Assembly: GCA_010094025.1 (NCBI GenBank)
Contig: ML991788.1
Coordinates: 366,947-430,946, forward strand
DNA length: 64,000 nt
Reading direction: 5' to 3'
Source: Viridothelium virens
Lineage: Eukaryota; Ascomycota; Dothideomycetes; Trypetheliales; Trypetheliaceae
Part shown: positions 35,240-46,639 of the stretch, piece after piece
Layout: each line of letters starts with the position of its first letter
Position numbering within the stretch: the stretch's first letter is position 1
The notes under the pieces: model-generated
Told to the model about the DNA's origin: nothing
Seen by the model: only the letters and a program-made list of their open reading frames with translations
Database searches by the model: none
Translations under genes and position numbers: made by a program

Positions 35240-37158
35240 ATGAAGGTCCTCTTTTCCTTCCTGCCGCTGCTTGCGTCAGCGTCGCCTGTGTTCAACACTG
35301 GCACCATCCATCAAGATGCTGCTCCTATTCTCTCCTCGGTTGACGCCAAGGAGATTCCTAACTCATATATGGTCATACTCAAAAAGCACGTGAAGCATCA
35401 CGAAACTGCCGCCCATCACAAATGGGTCCAAGACCTCCACACGACAAGTCAGAGTGAGAGGCTAGAGCTCCGGAAACGAAGCCAGTTCCCTTTTATCGAT
35501 GAAGTGTACGAAGGCTTAAAGCACACTTTCCACATTCCCAATGGTCTGCTTGGTTACTCTGGACATTTTGACGAGGATGTCATTGAGCAGATCCGTAGGC
35601 ATCCAGATGTAAGTGCCACTCCTTTGCCACATCACAACCGAAGCTTCGGTCTCGAGTCCCCGCACGCACTACATGGATGATTTCCATCGCACTTAATCTG
35701 GCCGTCAAAATGGTTGCTCGTAGGCATGGTGCAGACGGTAACATGATGCGCATCGCTGGTGTCTTGAGCTGCGAACCACTCATGCCGTCGGATTTTTGCC
35801 TTGGACAAGGCTAACCTACATGCTTGCAACAGGTTGACTATATCGAAAAAGACTCCGAAGTCCACACGATGAGCGATAACTCCGGCGAGGTTGAGAGAAA
35901 CGCTCCCTGGGGTCTCGCCCGTATTTCCCACCGCAGCGCCCTTAGCTTTGGAACATTCAACAAATACTTGTACTCAGCCGACGGTGGCGAGGGAGTCGAT
36001 GTTTATGTCATTGACACAGGCACAAACGTTGACCATGTGGATTTTGAAGGTCGGGCAAGCTGGGGCAAGACCGTCCCAACTAACGACGAGGACAAAGATG
36101 GCAACGGACATGGAACCCACTGCTCCGGCACTGTCGCCGGAAAGAAGTACGGCGTTGCCAAGAAGGCAAACATCAAGGCTGTCAAAGTGCTTCGGTCCAA
36201 CGGCTCGGGCAGTATGAGTGACGTCGTCAAGGGTGTCGAGTACGCTGCTGAGGAGCATTCGAAGAAGGTGGAGGCAGCAAAGAAAGGCAAAGGCAAGAAG
36301 GGCTTCAAGGGCAGCGCCGCCAACATGAGTCTGGGCGGTGGCAAGTCTCCCACACTTGACTTGGCTGTCAACGCCGCTGTTGATGCCGGTATCCACTTTG
36401 CTGTTGCCGCTGGTAACGACAACGCCGATTCTTGCAACTATTCTCCTGCTGCCGCCGAGAAAGCCGTCACCGTCGGTGCTTCAACTCTCTCAGACGAGCG
36501 CGCCTACTTCTCCAACTACGGGAAGTGCAATGATATCTTTGCTCCTGGTCTTAACATTCTCTCCACCTGGATCGGCAGCAAGTATGCTGTCAACACTATC
36601 TCTGGGACCTCCATGGCCTCACCTCACATTGCTGGTCTCCTCGCGTATCTGCTGTCTCTTCAGCCTTCCAAGGACTCTGCCTATGCTGTTGCCGACATTA
36701 CGCCCAAGAAGCTCAAGCAAAATCTCATTGCTATCGCGACCGAGGGTATGCTTGATAATGTGCCAAGTGATACAAAGAATGTAAGTATCAAAATCTATCT
36801 CTCCCTAGAACCTGCCAACATCCTACTGTCGCATATCGATAAATCCATGACGCTAATGCTATCATAGATCCTCGCCTGGAATGGCGGCGGCAAGTCCAAC
36901 TACTCCGCCATCGTTGATGAGGGCGGCTACAGCGCAGCCCGGAAGACAATCAACATCGACTTCGAGGAATCGGAGTTCGACATTGCCCCTATTCCTGACG
37001 TTGAGATTGACGTCATCCCTGACTTTGAGGAATTTAAGCATGTCTCTGACAAATTCGACATGGGTGACGAACTCCTCCGGGAAAAGGTTGCAGATATTTC
37101 CCAGAAAGTGAATGATCTGGTCGAGGAAGAACTCGGTGACTTCTTTGCTCGCGGCTAA
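35240..37158 (+). CDS. PRB1: Vacuolar subtilisin-like serine protease (cerevisin/PRB1 type)
   Basis: Exons 35240-35608, 35833-36780, 36868-37158 (introns 224 and 87 nt, GTAAGT donors) give 535 residues. There is a signal peptide (MKVLFSFLPLLASASPVF). An I9 propeptide with SYMVILKK runs to about residue 145, where ERNAPWGL marks the mature start. The catalytic triad is Asp about 184 (VIDTGTN), His about 216 (NGHGTHCSG) and Ser about 383 (SGTSMASPH), with the oxyanion region AAGNDN. A Lys-rich insertion of about 18 residues (KVEAAKKGKGKKGFKG) lies between the His and Ser motifs. The C-terminal tail of about 80 residues, beginning LAWNGGGKSNYS, is acidic and is usual in vacuolar serine proteases and the related fungal allergen group. 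Expected role: zymogen activation and bulk proteolysis in the vacuole. Head-to-head with the BEACH gene, tail-to-tail with the PROPPIN gene. Confidence 0.93.
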
Positions 37159-37465
37159 AGGAGTTTTCTCTTCTGTTGTACTGTACCCCACACCGCCTTA
37201 CCTCAAACCCTTTTGAGGTGTTTGCTTGGTTTTTGGTGGGACATAGTAGCTGTCACCACAGATCTACTTTGTACAAGTCCCAAATTTGCGTATATAGAGT
37301 CATGGGCTCTGGTGCTGTTTTGGCATAGATTACACCTCGCATTAATCTAGCACAATAATTTTATCATACGTGACGCAATACAACCTCGTAGTTTTAATCC
37401 ATCCCAACGCCAACGCTTCCATTACTTCGCCTCTTCGAGACGGTGCATAGTTTATCGTAGTTCCT
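37159..37465. other. Convergent 3' region between subtilase and PROPPIN genes
   Basis: About 300 bp holding both 3' UTRs. No gene or strong hairpin seen. Confidence 0.5.
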
Positions 37466-38731
37466 CTATTCCATATACCTCCGCCATCCATCCCTCGCCA
37501 AAAACCGCCTTCCCTCTTCTCCAAGTCTTAAAGAGAACTGCTCCCACCGCGCATCATGTCCTGCCCCCAGCACAATCATTGTCTCATCGTTCAACCATCC
37601 AATGACCCCCTTGGGCGGTCTTCCCCCAGGTACCCCGGGAATCGGCACACTGCGACTCGGTGAGGCCCCAACCTTACCCAGCCCTCCAGCAGGCGTCCAC
37701 CCTTCAGGTTCCTCCCCAATCTCAAAGTGCGCCGACGCGAGACTGTACGTGTCCGTCACCACACGCGGCATAAGCGGCATCGTGGAGAAGATGCCATATT
37801 TCTTGTTCGCATTGGATGCAGCGCCCAGGGGATACCCTTCCGACGACACGACCTCCCAATTCGGCCCGCCGCCATCGCTGCCACCTATTGACGGTGAAGC
37901 GGCGCGGTTGCCCGCTCCGCCGCCGCCGCCGCCGCCGCCGCTGCCACTACTCCCGCGCAAAGGCGGCAGATCGAAGAGGTGTAGCGTCGACTTGTCCGAC
38001 GTGACGGCGAGGTAGGTGGAGTTGGGCGAGATGGCGAGGGAGAAGACGGCGGCCGGGTCGACGCCCCGCCGGAGCTCGGCGAGTCGGCTGCAGTTGGCGG
38101 TGGACCAGACGCGCAGGAGGGTGCCCTTTTCGCTAGCGGTGGCGCAGACGGCCTCGTCGGGGCTGAGGTCGAGGGCGCGGAGGGGGGCAGAGTGCGCGGG
38201 GAGGATGCTGATGTTGCGGCTGGCGAGCTCGACGAGCTGGACGTGACCCGGGGTGCGTCCTGGGAAGCAGAGGAGGCGTTTCCCCAAGCAGCAGAGGCCG
38301 AAGGGGTTGTTGGTCGTCTCGAAGGCGCCGAGCTTCTCGGGCGTGGTGGAAAACTTGTAGAGGTTGACGCTGTTGAGGAGGACGACGACGATGTGCGTGC
38401 GCGAGATGCGGACGCGCTGGATGGCGGCGCGGAATTCGAGGGTGAGTACTTTGGTCTTCTTCCTGTCGTCCCAGATGATGACTTTGTTCTGGGGGAACTT
38501 GGGCTGCTTGCCACCGCCGACGAGGGCGAGGAAGTTGGTCCGGTCGACCATCTCGGCGCTGCCGATGCCTCCGTTAAGGTCGACCTGAGAAGCTACGGCA
38601 TCGCATGTGCGTGCGTTGTATATCCGAAAACCATCTTCGAGCCCGACTGAGAAGAAGCTCTTGTCGTCGTTCAGGGACACTGACAGTGCTGCTGGAGCCT
38701 TGGAGTTATCAAGAGGACGCCGGGTATTCAT
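37466..38731 (-). CDS. HSV2: PROPPIN WD-repeat protein (Hsv2/WIPI-like)
   Basis: Single exon, 421 residues, ATG at 38731. Seven-bladed propeller signatures run throughout: SVSLNDDKSFFSVGLEDGFR, NKVIIWDD, NLYKFSTTPEKLGAFETTNN, LRALDLSPDEAVCATASEKG. The PtdIns3P/PtdIns(3,5)P2-binding motif appears as LRRG (in AELRRGVDPA), followed by FSLAISPNSTYLAVTSDKST. The Leu variant points to the Hsv2/WIPI3-4 branch and not to Atg18 (usually FRRG). A disordered loop with a run of eight glycines (CCG-rich repeat near 37917-37945) interrupts the later blades. Role by family: phosphoinositide effector in micronucleophagy and membrane contact. Symbol assigned by family similarity. Divergent from the septin gene across 528 bp. 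Confidence 0.88.
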   Translation of the reverse strand: MNTRRPLDNSKAPAALSVSLNDDKSFFSVGLEDGFRIYNARTCDAVASQVDLNGGIGSAEMVDRTNFLALVGGGKQPKFPQNKVIIWDDRKKTKVLTLEFRAAIQRVRISRTHIVVVLLNSVNLYKFSTTPEKLGAFETTNNPFGLCCLGKRLLCFPGRTPGHVQLVELASRNISILPAHSAPLRALDLSPDEAVCATASEKGTLLRVWSTANCSRLAELRRGVDPAAVFSLAISPNSTYLAVTSDKSTLHLFDLPPLRGSSGSGGGGGGGGAGNRAASPSIGGSDGGGPNWEVVSSEGYPLGAASNANKKYGIFSTMPLMPRVVTDTYSLASAHFEIGEEPEGWTPAGGLGKVGASPSRSVPIPGVPGGRPPKGVIGWLNDETMIVLGAGHDARWEQFSLRLGEEGRRFLARDGWRRYME

Positions 38732-39259
38732 GTTGGGAGCCTGCGCAAAGAATTGAGGTCTTCTCTGGGGAATTTTCGGCCGGAGGCTGGTGTAGTAAAG
38801 CTTCTACCGGATTTTATCAAAGCGTCCATGTTTGATGAACATGGCGTTTCTGGGGTAAAGAAAGGTCAGCCACGGGAAAGCTGTGGGGCGGAAGCTGAGG
38901 AGTGCCTTCGTAATACCTATCAGAGTCAGAACATAGGGTATCTTGAATTGCTTCAAATACGCCTGCTTAACCCCACGAGACTTGAATGCCAGGAGCTGGT
39001 CAAGGTCGGGTGGGGTGAGATGATGACCTTCATGTTAAATGAGCACGTGCGTTGATTGGAGGACGCGCCAGACCCTGGGGAAGGCGCTAGTGAGCCCCTT
39101 TGAAGTTTCCCAGCTCGACGAGAACATCCAGAACTACGGCAAACCAAAGCGACGACCCATAATTCACATCTCGTCGGCTTCATCTTCTTCTTTCGGCGCT
39201 CCATTCGCTTCTCTGCTTTCTCCTCATAAATCGAGTTGCCCTCTTCTTGCGCCGAAACC
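38732..39259. promoter_or_regulatory. Divergent promoter, PROPPIN (-) and septin (+)
   Basis: 528 bp shared upstream region. A CT-rich leader (about 39175-39255) precedes the septin ATG. No coding potential is supported. Confidence 0.5.
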
Positions 39260-40874
39260 ATGTCGTCCAATGCTGGCAATGTACGTCCTCGCAATTTCCC
39301 TCGGTGTCGATTCTACCTCACCAGCTTCATCCCTCTTCGCAGTGGCTGCTGCATTGCTTGTATGGCGCTGTACGGCTCAAGGCTGACATGACTTCTCGAT
39401 AGATCAAGCTTCGCAGGAAGAAGAATGTGAAGAAAGGAATCCAGTTCTGCTTGATGGTTTGCGGTGCATCAGGCACAGGTACATGCGACCTCGGCTGTTT
39501 GCTTCGACCTTTTAGACTGATACGTTCGTTAGGCCGGACTACATTCGTCAACACTCTCTGCGGCAAGAAAGTTCTATCAGGTCGCGACGATGACGACGCT
39601 ATCAATGCACACGTAGAGGAAGGCGTTCGGATAAAGCCCATTACAGTCGGTAGGCAACCTCAAGTCCCGACCAAGCCCATGGCATCAACGCAGCCACTAA
39701 CAAACCTTTTCTGGCAGAACTTGAGCTTGACGAGGAAGGCACCCGCATTTCCCTCACGATTGTAGACACGCCTGGTTTTGGCGACCAAATTGACAATGAG
39801 GCCAGGTACGGCACCTGGCTCTTGAAGAAGAAATGAACATCAATTCACAGATTTAGCTTCTCCGAAATCCGCGGATATCTCGAAAGGCAGTACGACGACA
39901 TCCTGGCTGAAGAATCCCGTATCAAGCGTAACCCTCGATTCCGCGACAACCGTGTCCACGTACTTCTCTACTTCATCACGCCTACTGGACATGGGTACGT
40001 CTGACTTTCCCCGGCTTTGCTACACTCGCTGACACTAGTCTGTAGACTTCGAGAACTGGACATCGAGCTGATGAAGCGTCTCTCTCCTCGCGTCAACGTT
40101 ATCCCTGTTATTGGTAAAGCGGACTCCTTGACCCCTGCCGAGCTTGCTGAATCCAAGAAGCTTGTCATGGAAGATATCGAACACTACCGTATACCAGTCT
40201 ACAATTTCCCTTATGATATTGAGGAAGATGATGAGGACACAGTAGAGGAAAATGCCGAGCTACGCGGTCTCATGCCCTTTGCGATCGTTGGCTCTGAGGA
40301 AGTTGTCGATGTGAATGGACGCAAGATACGTGCGCGACAATATCCCTGGGGCTTAGTTGAGGTGGACAATCCAAGACACAGTGATTTCCTAGCGGTCCGA
40401 AGTGCGTTGTTGCACAGTCATTTGGCAGACTTGAAGGAGATTACGCATGACTTTCTGTACGAAAACTACCGTACTGAGAAACTCAGCAAGAGCGTGGAGG
40501 GTGGCGCGTCGCAGTATGTTACACTACATTTGGCCCCTCGTGCGATTGCGGGTCTTCGTGATCGGACGATCTCCCAACCATCTCATATTCGTTTCCCCAT
40601 CTTTCTCTCTGACCAATGCTAACGTTCTGATAGCGATTCATCCATGAATCCCGAAGATCTTGCCTCCCAATCGGTCCGTCTCAAAGAAGAGCAGCTGCGC
40701 CGCGAGGAGGAGAAGCTGCGCGAGATCGAGGTCAAGGTGCAGCGCGAAATCAACGAGAAGAGGCAAGAGCTCCTCGCGCGGGAGAGCCAGTTGAAGGAAA
40801 TCGAAGCTCGCATGCATCGAGACCAGAGCAGCCAAATTATGGACGAGGATGGTACAGAGGCTACTCCTGCCTGA
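39260..40874 (+). CDS. CDC11: Septin, Cdc11/AspA group
   Basis: Seven exons: 39260-39280, 39403-39478, 39533-39649, 39718-39805, 39851-39994, 40046-40513, 40634-40874. Introns are 45-122 nt, phases agree, 384 residues. Exon 1 codes for only seven residues (MSSNAGN). A basic phosphoinositide-binding stretch RRKKNVKKG precedes the G domain. P-loop GASGTGRTT has Arg where GTPases usually have Lys, in keeping with the Cdc11 group, whose members are thought not to hydrolyse GTP. G3 is DTPGFGD, G4 is GKAD, and the septin unique element includes WGLVEVDNP. The C-terminal coiled coil is Lys/Glu/Arg-rich (from LKEEQLRREEEKLREIE on). Septins form hetero-octameric filaments at septa and hyphal branch sites; Cdc11 caps the rod. 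Symbol by family similarity. Confidence 0.93.
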
Positions 40875-42851
40875 ACCGGGCGTCGAGTGCAGTTGAGTTG
40901 TGGAAGGGGAATTTCTTCGGACCTTTTTCAAAACAAGTCTACCTGCGCGGCGCATGTGGGTAAGGATTTGCACCTGCTCATTTGACAAAAAGTGCAACCC
41001 AGTCAGCATCTTCTACTGCAAACTGCAAGCCACAGAGCGGGCGCCCCGGGCCTTTCTGCGAAAGGTTCACCTGTTGTAATACATGTCTCTCTCTTTCCGG
41101 CTTTCCTTTATGTTTAGTCGTGGGTTGTTGAGGCTTGAAGTATTCCCCACATGTTCTTTTTTATATATAGCCTTTGCTTAATCTAAGATACCATGCTTCA
41201 TTCTAATTTGTCTTGGTGTGGGCTGCGGCTCTAGTATGTTTCGAGCTTAAGCACGCTCAAATGCACTCAGCCCTTTTGAGCCCGTTTGTACAGGACCGCT
41301 AAATGTCCTGAGTACTCTTGTGATTGGGCATCTCGTTTTCCTTTTGCAACGGGGCTCCACTATATTCGTAGCCTCTTGGCCACTGACTGTCGATCTCAGC
41401 TATGTCTCACACGTCCACAGTTGTGTTCCCAAAGCGCTGGAGTCCTCCCCTCCGATGGCGGCTGCGGCGCTTCACATACAAAACCAGTTCCCTGCAAAGG
41501 GGCCTCGTCAAAAAAGACGTTAGGAGGTGAGAATCCAAAGGATTAAAAAGTGGCGCGACTTGGTTCTGCTCGCGGCAACGGCTCAGATTCCTAGTGTCGC
41601 TTGGGACGAGAATATTTTGGAGCTCGTCACCTTTCGGACCCGATGCCGACAACCTAGTTCTAACGGAAGACAGCCGCAAATTGTAGCATAATGACCATCC
41701 ACGCCTCTGTATCTCTCCGAGATACACTAAAAGGACGGGAGCGGGAGCCGTCGACTAGTCTGATAGTTCTCCAGTCTTACTTTGCAGCTGTAGCTGCTGC
41801 CACATCACGCAGATCGTACGCATAAGCACCATACTGTCTGGAGCAAGCATCTTGTCGGTAGTGGCGCGACTGTGAGCATATCCTCGTAAATGCTGATTAG
41901 GATTCCTTGGTTGGGCATATGGGTACTCCCTTACCCAGTCAGTGTAATTGTAAGGAGAAGAAAAGTGGTAAACGAAGAGCTGTAGAATACCGTATGTCAT
42001 GACCTGTACAGGTTATCGAACACCGACGTCAACTAACGAGACTAAGAAATTCTTTCATCGTCTCCTCTATGACTAGAGCCTTGTTTCGGTCACGGACTTT
42101 CCCAACACCGTCAATGATCTAAGGAGGATCCTACTAATCCTTGACGCCACCTTAGGCAACGGCGTCGTTAATCACGACTAATCCTCAATAGTTGCCAATC
42201 ATCATTATCAGCCAATAGGATCATCATTCCTTAAACTACTTCCTCCCGAGTCGATTTCCTCTAGAGCTACAGAATTCATTCAGAGCTATTTGCCCCGCTG
42301 CGGACTATCGTTTCAACATCGTTCCGCAACCTTCTCCGGTGACACCCTTTCTTGGCGTCAAATGCGCTTGACAGTTTCGCCGCATTTCGTATTTAGGCTC
42401 TTTAGTCTCTCGATCTAGATGCAAAAGGTCTCCGCAGCCTAAGGGTTTGAAGACCTTGCATCAACATATCACGGTGCTAGCGCCTCTCCAACTCCTGGAA
42501 TTTAGACTTTCCCTTGCCAGTGAATACGGCAACTAGCAATAGCTACGTTTCAAGTGGGTCCTATGTGACTTGAAAAGCCTCTAACTCCAAATAGCTTTCA
42601 CCGTCAGCATCCTACGGAAGCAGCAACAATGACCTACGACATGATAGAGCCGGATGTCGCGGCATCTCTCATAGACTAATAGAAAGGCTACAATGACAGG
42701 AGGTATAGAGTTTCTAAAGTCGCAAGGCCACTCCTTTGCGCAGTTGCCGACCTTTGTTTCTTTGTCTACTTATCTGGTTATCTGCCTTTGCTTGATAAAT
42801 TTGTCATTGCAAGACTTTGCTCAACTTTCTCATTACTAGGATAATATCAAA
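40875..42851. other. Intergenic, no supported gene
   Basis: Nearly 2 kb between the septin and PQ-loop genes. Short frames exist on both strands (for example 41407-41727 minus) but none shows domains or an intron chain. A minus-strand fragment near 41755-42000 is also unrecognised. The last 100 bp are the AT/CT-rich promoter of the next gene. Confidence 0.45.
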
Positions 42852-44617
42852 ATGGCACCGCAAGGTCATATACCACCGGTAGGTCAAACACCCGGTTCAA
42901 GCAGCGTCTATGGAGCTCCTTTTCTAGGTTAACATGATTGACAGGCAGCAAGTGCTCTTGGGGTGAGTCACTTCAATCATTCAGTTAGCTTGGAAATCTC
43001 TAACAGCTAGGTCTTCAAGACCATTGGTACAAGTGAGTTCTACGGAGTCCAATCCAGCTAAGACACCGCACTAATCTCATCCAGTGTATGCAGTAAACAG
43101 ATTTTGATTCATGGACAATGAACACTGACATTCGTGAAGATGCTGGTCAATACAGGTGGGCGTTTTGTTTTGACTTATCGTCATGCGCTCAGAGATCAGT
43201 GCAGTCAAACTGACTTGGAATGCGATTTTGTCAGATCATTCCACAGTACTGGGCCTCGAACGGTTTATCCTATTCTTTTCTTTCAGCTAACCCCCGGGCA
43301 GAATATGGTACAATTGGCATCGGAAGTCTACAGAAGGCCTGCCGGGGATTATGCCATTCCTCTGGGCTGCAGGTGGGTTCAAACTTGGACGTGTCCAAAA
43401 GCATAAAGAGATTGACCTTGACTAGCCGGTGTCCCGTTTGGGGTTTATAACATCGTACAGGTCAGCAGGTTGAAGCCAAAGCCCAAATATCTTCTCACGA
43501 GCCAAATAGGAATTCAACATCCCCTTGCAAATTCAGCCTCAGATCCTCCTTTGCCTCTGTCTAATCTGTTGGGGTCAAACGTTGTTTTATCATAAGTATG
43601 GGTATCTTGCCAGTTCTGAAGTTTAGCTAAATAGCAAAAGCAAGTACAGCGTACGGAAAGCTTCCTGTGTGACAATCCTTATGGTTGCAGCTTTCGCTGC
43701 TAGTGAAGTCCTACTGATCTTCCTCATAAGGGTAGGTTATCAACGAGTCCTTCGGAGAACTGGAGACTAAAGATTCTGTACAGCCGCCGTACAAGCTTGG
43801 TATCTCATGGCCAATAATTTTGATCGGTGTCGTGGCAGCTATTCTCTTGGCAGGGGGACTCATACCTCCATATTTTGATTTCGCGAAGAGCAAAGGCCGA
43901 GTCATAGGAATCAGTGAGTCTCCACGGTTTGATGACTTGCAAATATGACTAATCCCTGGGATAGACTTCATCTTCCTTTCCATCGACTTTGCGGGCGGGA
44001 TCTTCTCTCTGCTAGCTCTAGGCAAGTTTTAGCACAGCCTTTACTATGTATACGAACGCTAAAATCTTGTCAAATAGTGGTCCAGCAGACATTTGATGTC
44101 CTCGGAGGAACCCAATACATCGTTGTGTGAGTTCAGCCCTCGCCTGCTTTCTGCATCCAGTACGAGTCCTTCATGCAAGAGGGATCGTGATGAGGCGCAT
44201 TAATACGGGAAATCCGATCCATGTTCATTAGATCGTTTCGCTGACAAACTATTGTCGAGTCACAGAGTCCTGCTCGAAATCGGAATATTTATCTCTCATA
44301 CTATCTGGCTCTATCGAACGCGCCGAGTCCGAAGGGAGGCCGAATTTATCGGAATGAGCTATGACGACTATGTGGCGTCGGGTGAGCCTAAAGTCATAGC
44401 AAAGACAGAGAAAGGCTCGCTATTCAAGGTCGGCTCATTTCGCCGAGTATGGCCAGTCTCGAGTAGGGATCGAACACATATCCTAGGTGCACTGCTGTTC
44501 ACAAGAGCAATGAGGCCAACTCAGGATTTTGCCCCAGACACGACCGAGACATGCGCTCATGAAGATCCTGAGGAATGCAGAGGGCATATTCAGGATGGGA
44601 CTTTGCGCAGGTACTGA
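42852..44617 (+). CDS. PQ-loop repeat membrane protein (vacuolar/lysosomal transporter-like)
   Basis: A gene cut by about ten short introns. ATG 42852; the first exons are 42852-42878, 42945-42962 and 43011-43032 (MAPQGHIPP-AASALG-VFKTIGT). One or two small exons around 43085-43260 are uncertain. Later exons read IIPQYWASN; EGLPGIMPFLWAAAGVPFGVYNIVQ across an intron; IQPQILLCLCLICWGQTLFYH; MVAAFAASEVLLIFLIR; KLGISWPIILIGVVAAILLAGG; NFIFLSIDFAGGIFSLLAL; QQTFDVLGGTQYIVV; and LLEIGIFISHTIWLYRTRR to the stop at 44617. These are the two PQ-loop motifs and seven TM helices of the PQ-loop (cystinosin/Ypq) superfamily, which move cationic amino acids or similar solutes across vacuolar membranes. Substrate not predictable. 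The hydrophilic C-terminus (from YDDYVASGEPK) is long and may be mis-ended. Confidence 0.82.
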
Positions 44618-45112
44618 GCGCAATATTATTCTGGAAGGTTTTCAGACATGTGCGAGGCTTTTGAAACACCACCAAAGAAATCCCTCCTTTCTCACGGCAC
44701 ATGCAAGAGGACTTGGAATCAGTAGCTGCTCTTTGGATACGCTGCGGTATCGGCCTCAGATTGAGCAAGAGCTTTGGCAAGAATGCAATGGTCGTCGTTT
44801 TGATCAAACTGTCCCATGAAGTATTAGTAACAAAAGCGTCGTGTATTGTATTATGCGGGAAAATTTTTGGGAATTCTAAAAATCGATCGGTGGCTTATGG
44901 ATACTTGAGGACTCGGTTAATGCGGTTTCTGGTCGGATCTAAATGTATAGCTCTTATGTCTAAAAGTCTATTTACGTGAAATGCTCTTCCCAGAACGGGT
45001 TCCTCGACACATGAACTCATTCGAATTGTGTCTTCTCTCGAGCGCCGCATGGAGTCTGCGCAATAGAAGACTCAGAAGCTTTAAAAATGCTAGCTAGCGT
45101 TGAGGGCTAAAT
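44618..45112. other. Convergent 3' region, no gene
   Basis: Lies between the ends of the PQ-loop gene and the phosphatase gene. Frames of about 100 codons on both strands overlap each other and the gene tail and have no recognised content. Confidence 0.45.
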
Positions 45113-46211
45113 CTAGTGAATGAACCTCGCGCGGATGTTCCTGATGTCGCGATCTGTCAAGTTGCACATGTTCTTCAAATAGTCCTCGACACTTCCATAT
45201 TCCTCTCGTAACATGACAAGAGTAGCAAGCATGTTTGCTGCCCTATCGTTCGCAGCGTTAGCATTCCTTCCAACAAGGAATGTTAGGTTGGGTAGAGAAC
45301 AGCTCAGAGCGCATGACATTTGATGCATCCTTGTCTCGCCTCCTGTTCGTAAAGGAAGATTTCACCCACTCACCTCGCCCCCACCATGTTTTCGGCACCT
45401 TCCTGATCCCCTTTCAAAGCCTCCGTCTGCAACAGGCGCGCCAAAAAAATAGATTTCTTTTCTGCCAGCCCCTGCTCTGTAAGGGCATACTCACCTGCTA
45501 CTGTCTCGTCACTGCAGCCTAGAAGGGATAGGAGGAGAGCGACAAAGACACCAGTCCGATCTTTTCCAGCCGTACAATGGATGAGGCAGGGTGAAGGTAC
45601 GTTGGCGAGATGCATGAAGATGTTGGAAAAGGAAGGAGCGCCCGCACGGAGGATATCGGCATAAGCGTGTGAGAAGCCCTACACGCATGGGGCAATGAGC
45701 TTCAAAGTGATATTTGTTGGTTCCGCAGCAATTTGGCACACAAGTCGCACGGCTTGGCCATCGTAAATGACGCTACTCGATTCATCCCTGATACTGGAAG
45801 GGTGGATTATGTACAGAAATTGAGACCCACCTCTGTTCCTTCCCGAGCATACTGTCTATACCGCAATGCGATCTTCTCAGGTGAGTAATCATCTCCCGCG
45901 AAAACTGGTGCCCAGTATCTTTTGATACCTATTTTCCTGGTTCCCTCGACACCAGTTTCAGGGTCTGCACTTTGGCCGGCGTTCCACGCATCTCTCTCAA
46001 TTTCGATGGTGCTCCTCAGATCGAAATAATGCGTAACTCCTAGGTCCTTTAATTTCACAAGACCGGCTTGAGTGACATTTGAAGGGTCAGCGCTACGAAA
46101 CAGTACTCCCGATGAAACTTTGGTGGAGGTAGAGATGGGTGTTCCACCGATGTCGCGGAAATTGGCGATGCCTGGAACAGTTATGAAAGGAGGAGAAGGA
46201 AGATCTGCCAT
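45113..46211 (-). CDS. Tyrosine/dual-specificity protein phosphatase (Y_phosphatase3 / Siw14-like fold)
   Basis: Exons 46211-45831, 45678-45374, 45242-45113 (introns 152 and 131 nt, branch points CTAAC) give 271 residues. N-terminal signature: ITVPGIANFRDIGG, then VLFRSADPSNVTQAGL, LKDLGVTHYFDLRS and the RYWAPVF strand. The CX5R active site is HCTAGKDRTG, with nucleophile Cys about 162 and Arg about 168. The C-terminal helices (MLATLVMLREEYGSVEDYLK...NLTDRDIRNIR) match the lid helices of the family. Such enzymes dephosphorylate phosphotyrosine or small phosphates, including inositol phosphates; the substrate here is unknown. The neighbouring genes give no clue. Intact, with normal splice sites. 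Confidence 0.9.
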
Positions 46212-46639
46212 TAGTTGACCAATTTTTGCCAGAGCATAGGCAAAAGATGGCAGTCTGGAGTTGGGAACTCAGCGTAGCTGTCATCCAATAACCGGAGGCC
46301 TCGGCAAGAATACTGCCAGGAAGGCGGTCAAGGTTTAGATGATTGACTTACGGGAGGGTGGGAGAGTCACCTGTTTCATGATTGACCGTCCTAAAGTCTA
46401 CCTCGACAAAGCAGAAGGCATGGATAGTACGAGAGGCTTCTTCAAGCGGTTTTCGATTCCTGGTGGAATAGGCGGTCATGTCATTCGGGGACTCGTCACC
46501 GTGTGGGTAGTGAGCTTGGCTAGAGGTACTCACTTTTGCATGCATTTGTCACTGTGTTTGCTTATCCTGATCGCATTTCCGTATTTGGGGCTGGAGAGGG
46601 AGAACCAGAGGCCGGACTTCTTGCTTCTGGCTGGTACAG
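46212..46639. other. Intergenic between phosphatase start and phosphoketolase remnant
   Basis: A plus-strand frame from 46339 runs into the phosphoketolase remnant, but its first 100 codons show no resemblance to that enzyme. This suggests the N-terminal half of the enzyme was lost by a breakpoint near 46640. Confidence 0.45.

Noticed and set aside
35974-36437. Minus-strand frames inside the subtilase
   Set aside because: Shadows of the conserved protease exon; no independent motifs.
37885-38514. 209-codon Ser/Pro-rich frame
   Set aside because: Out-of-frame shadow of the PROPPIN gene, caused by GC-rich repeats.
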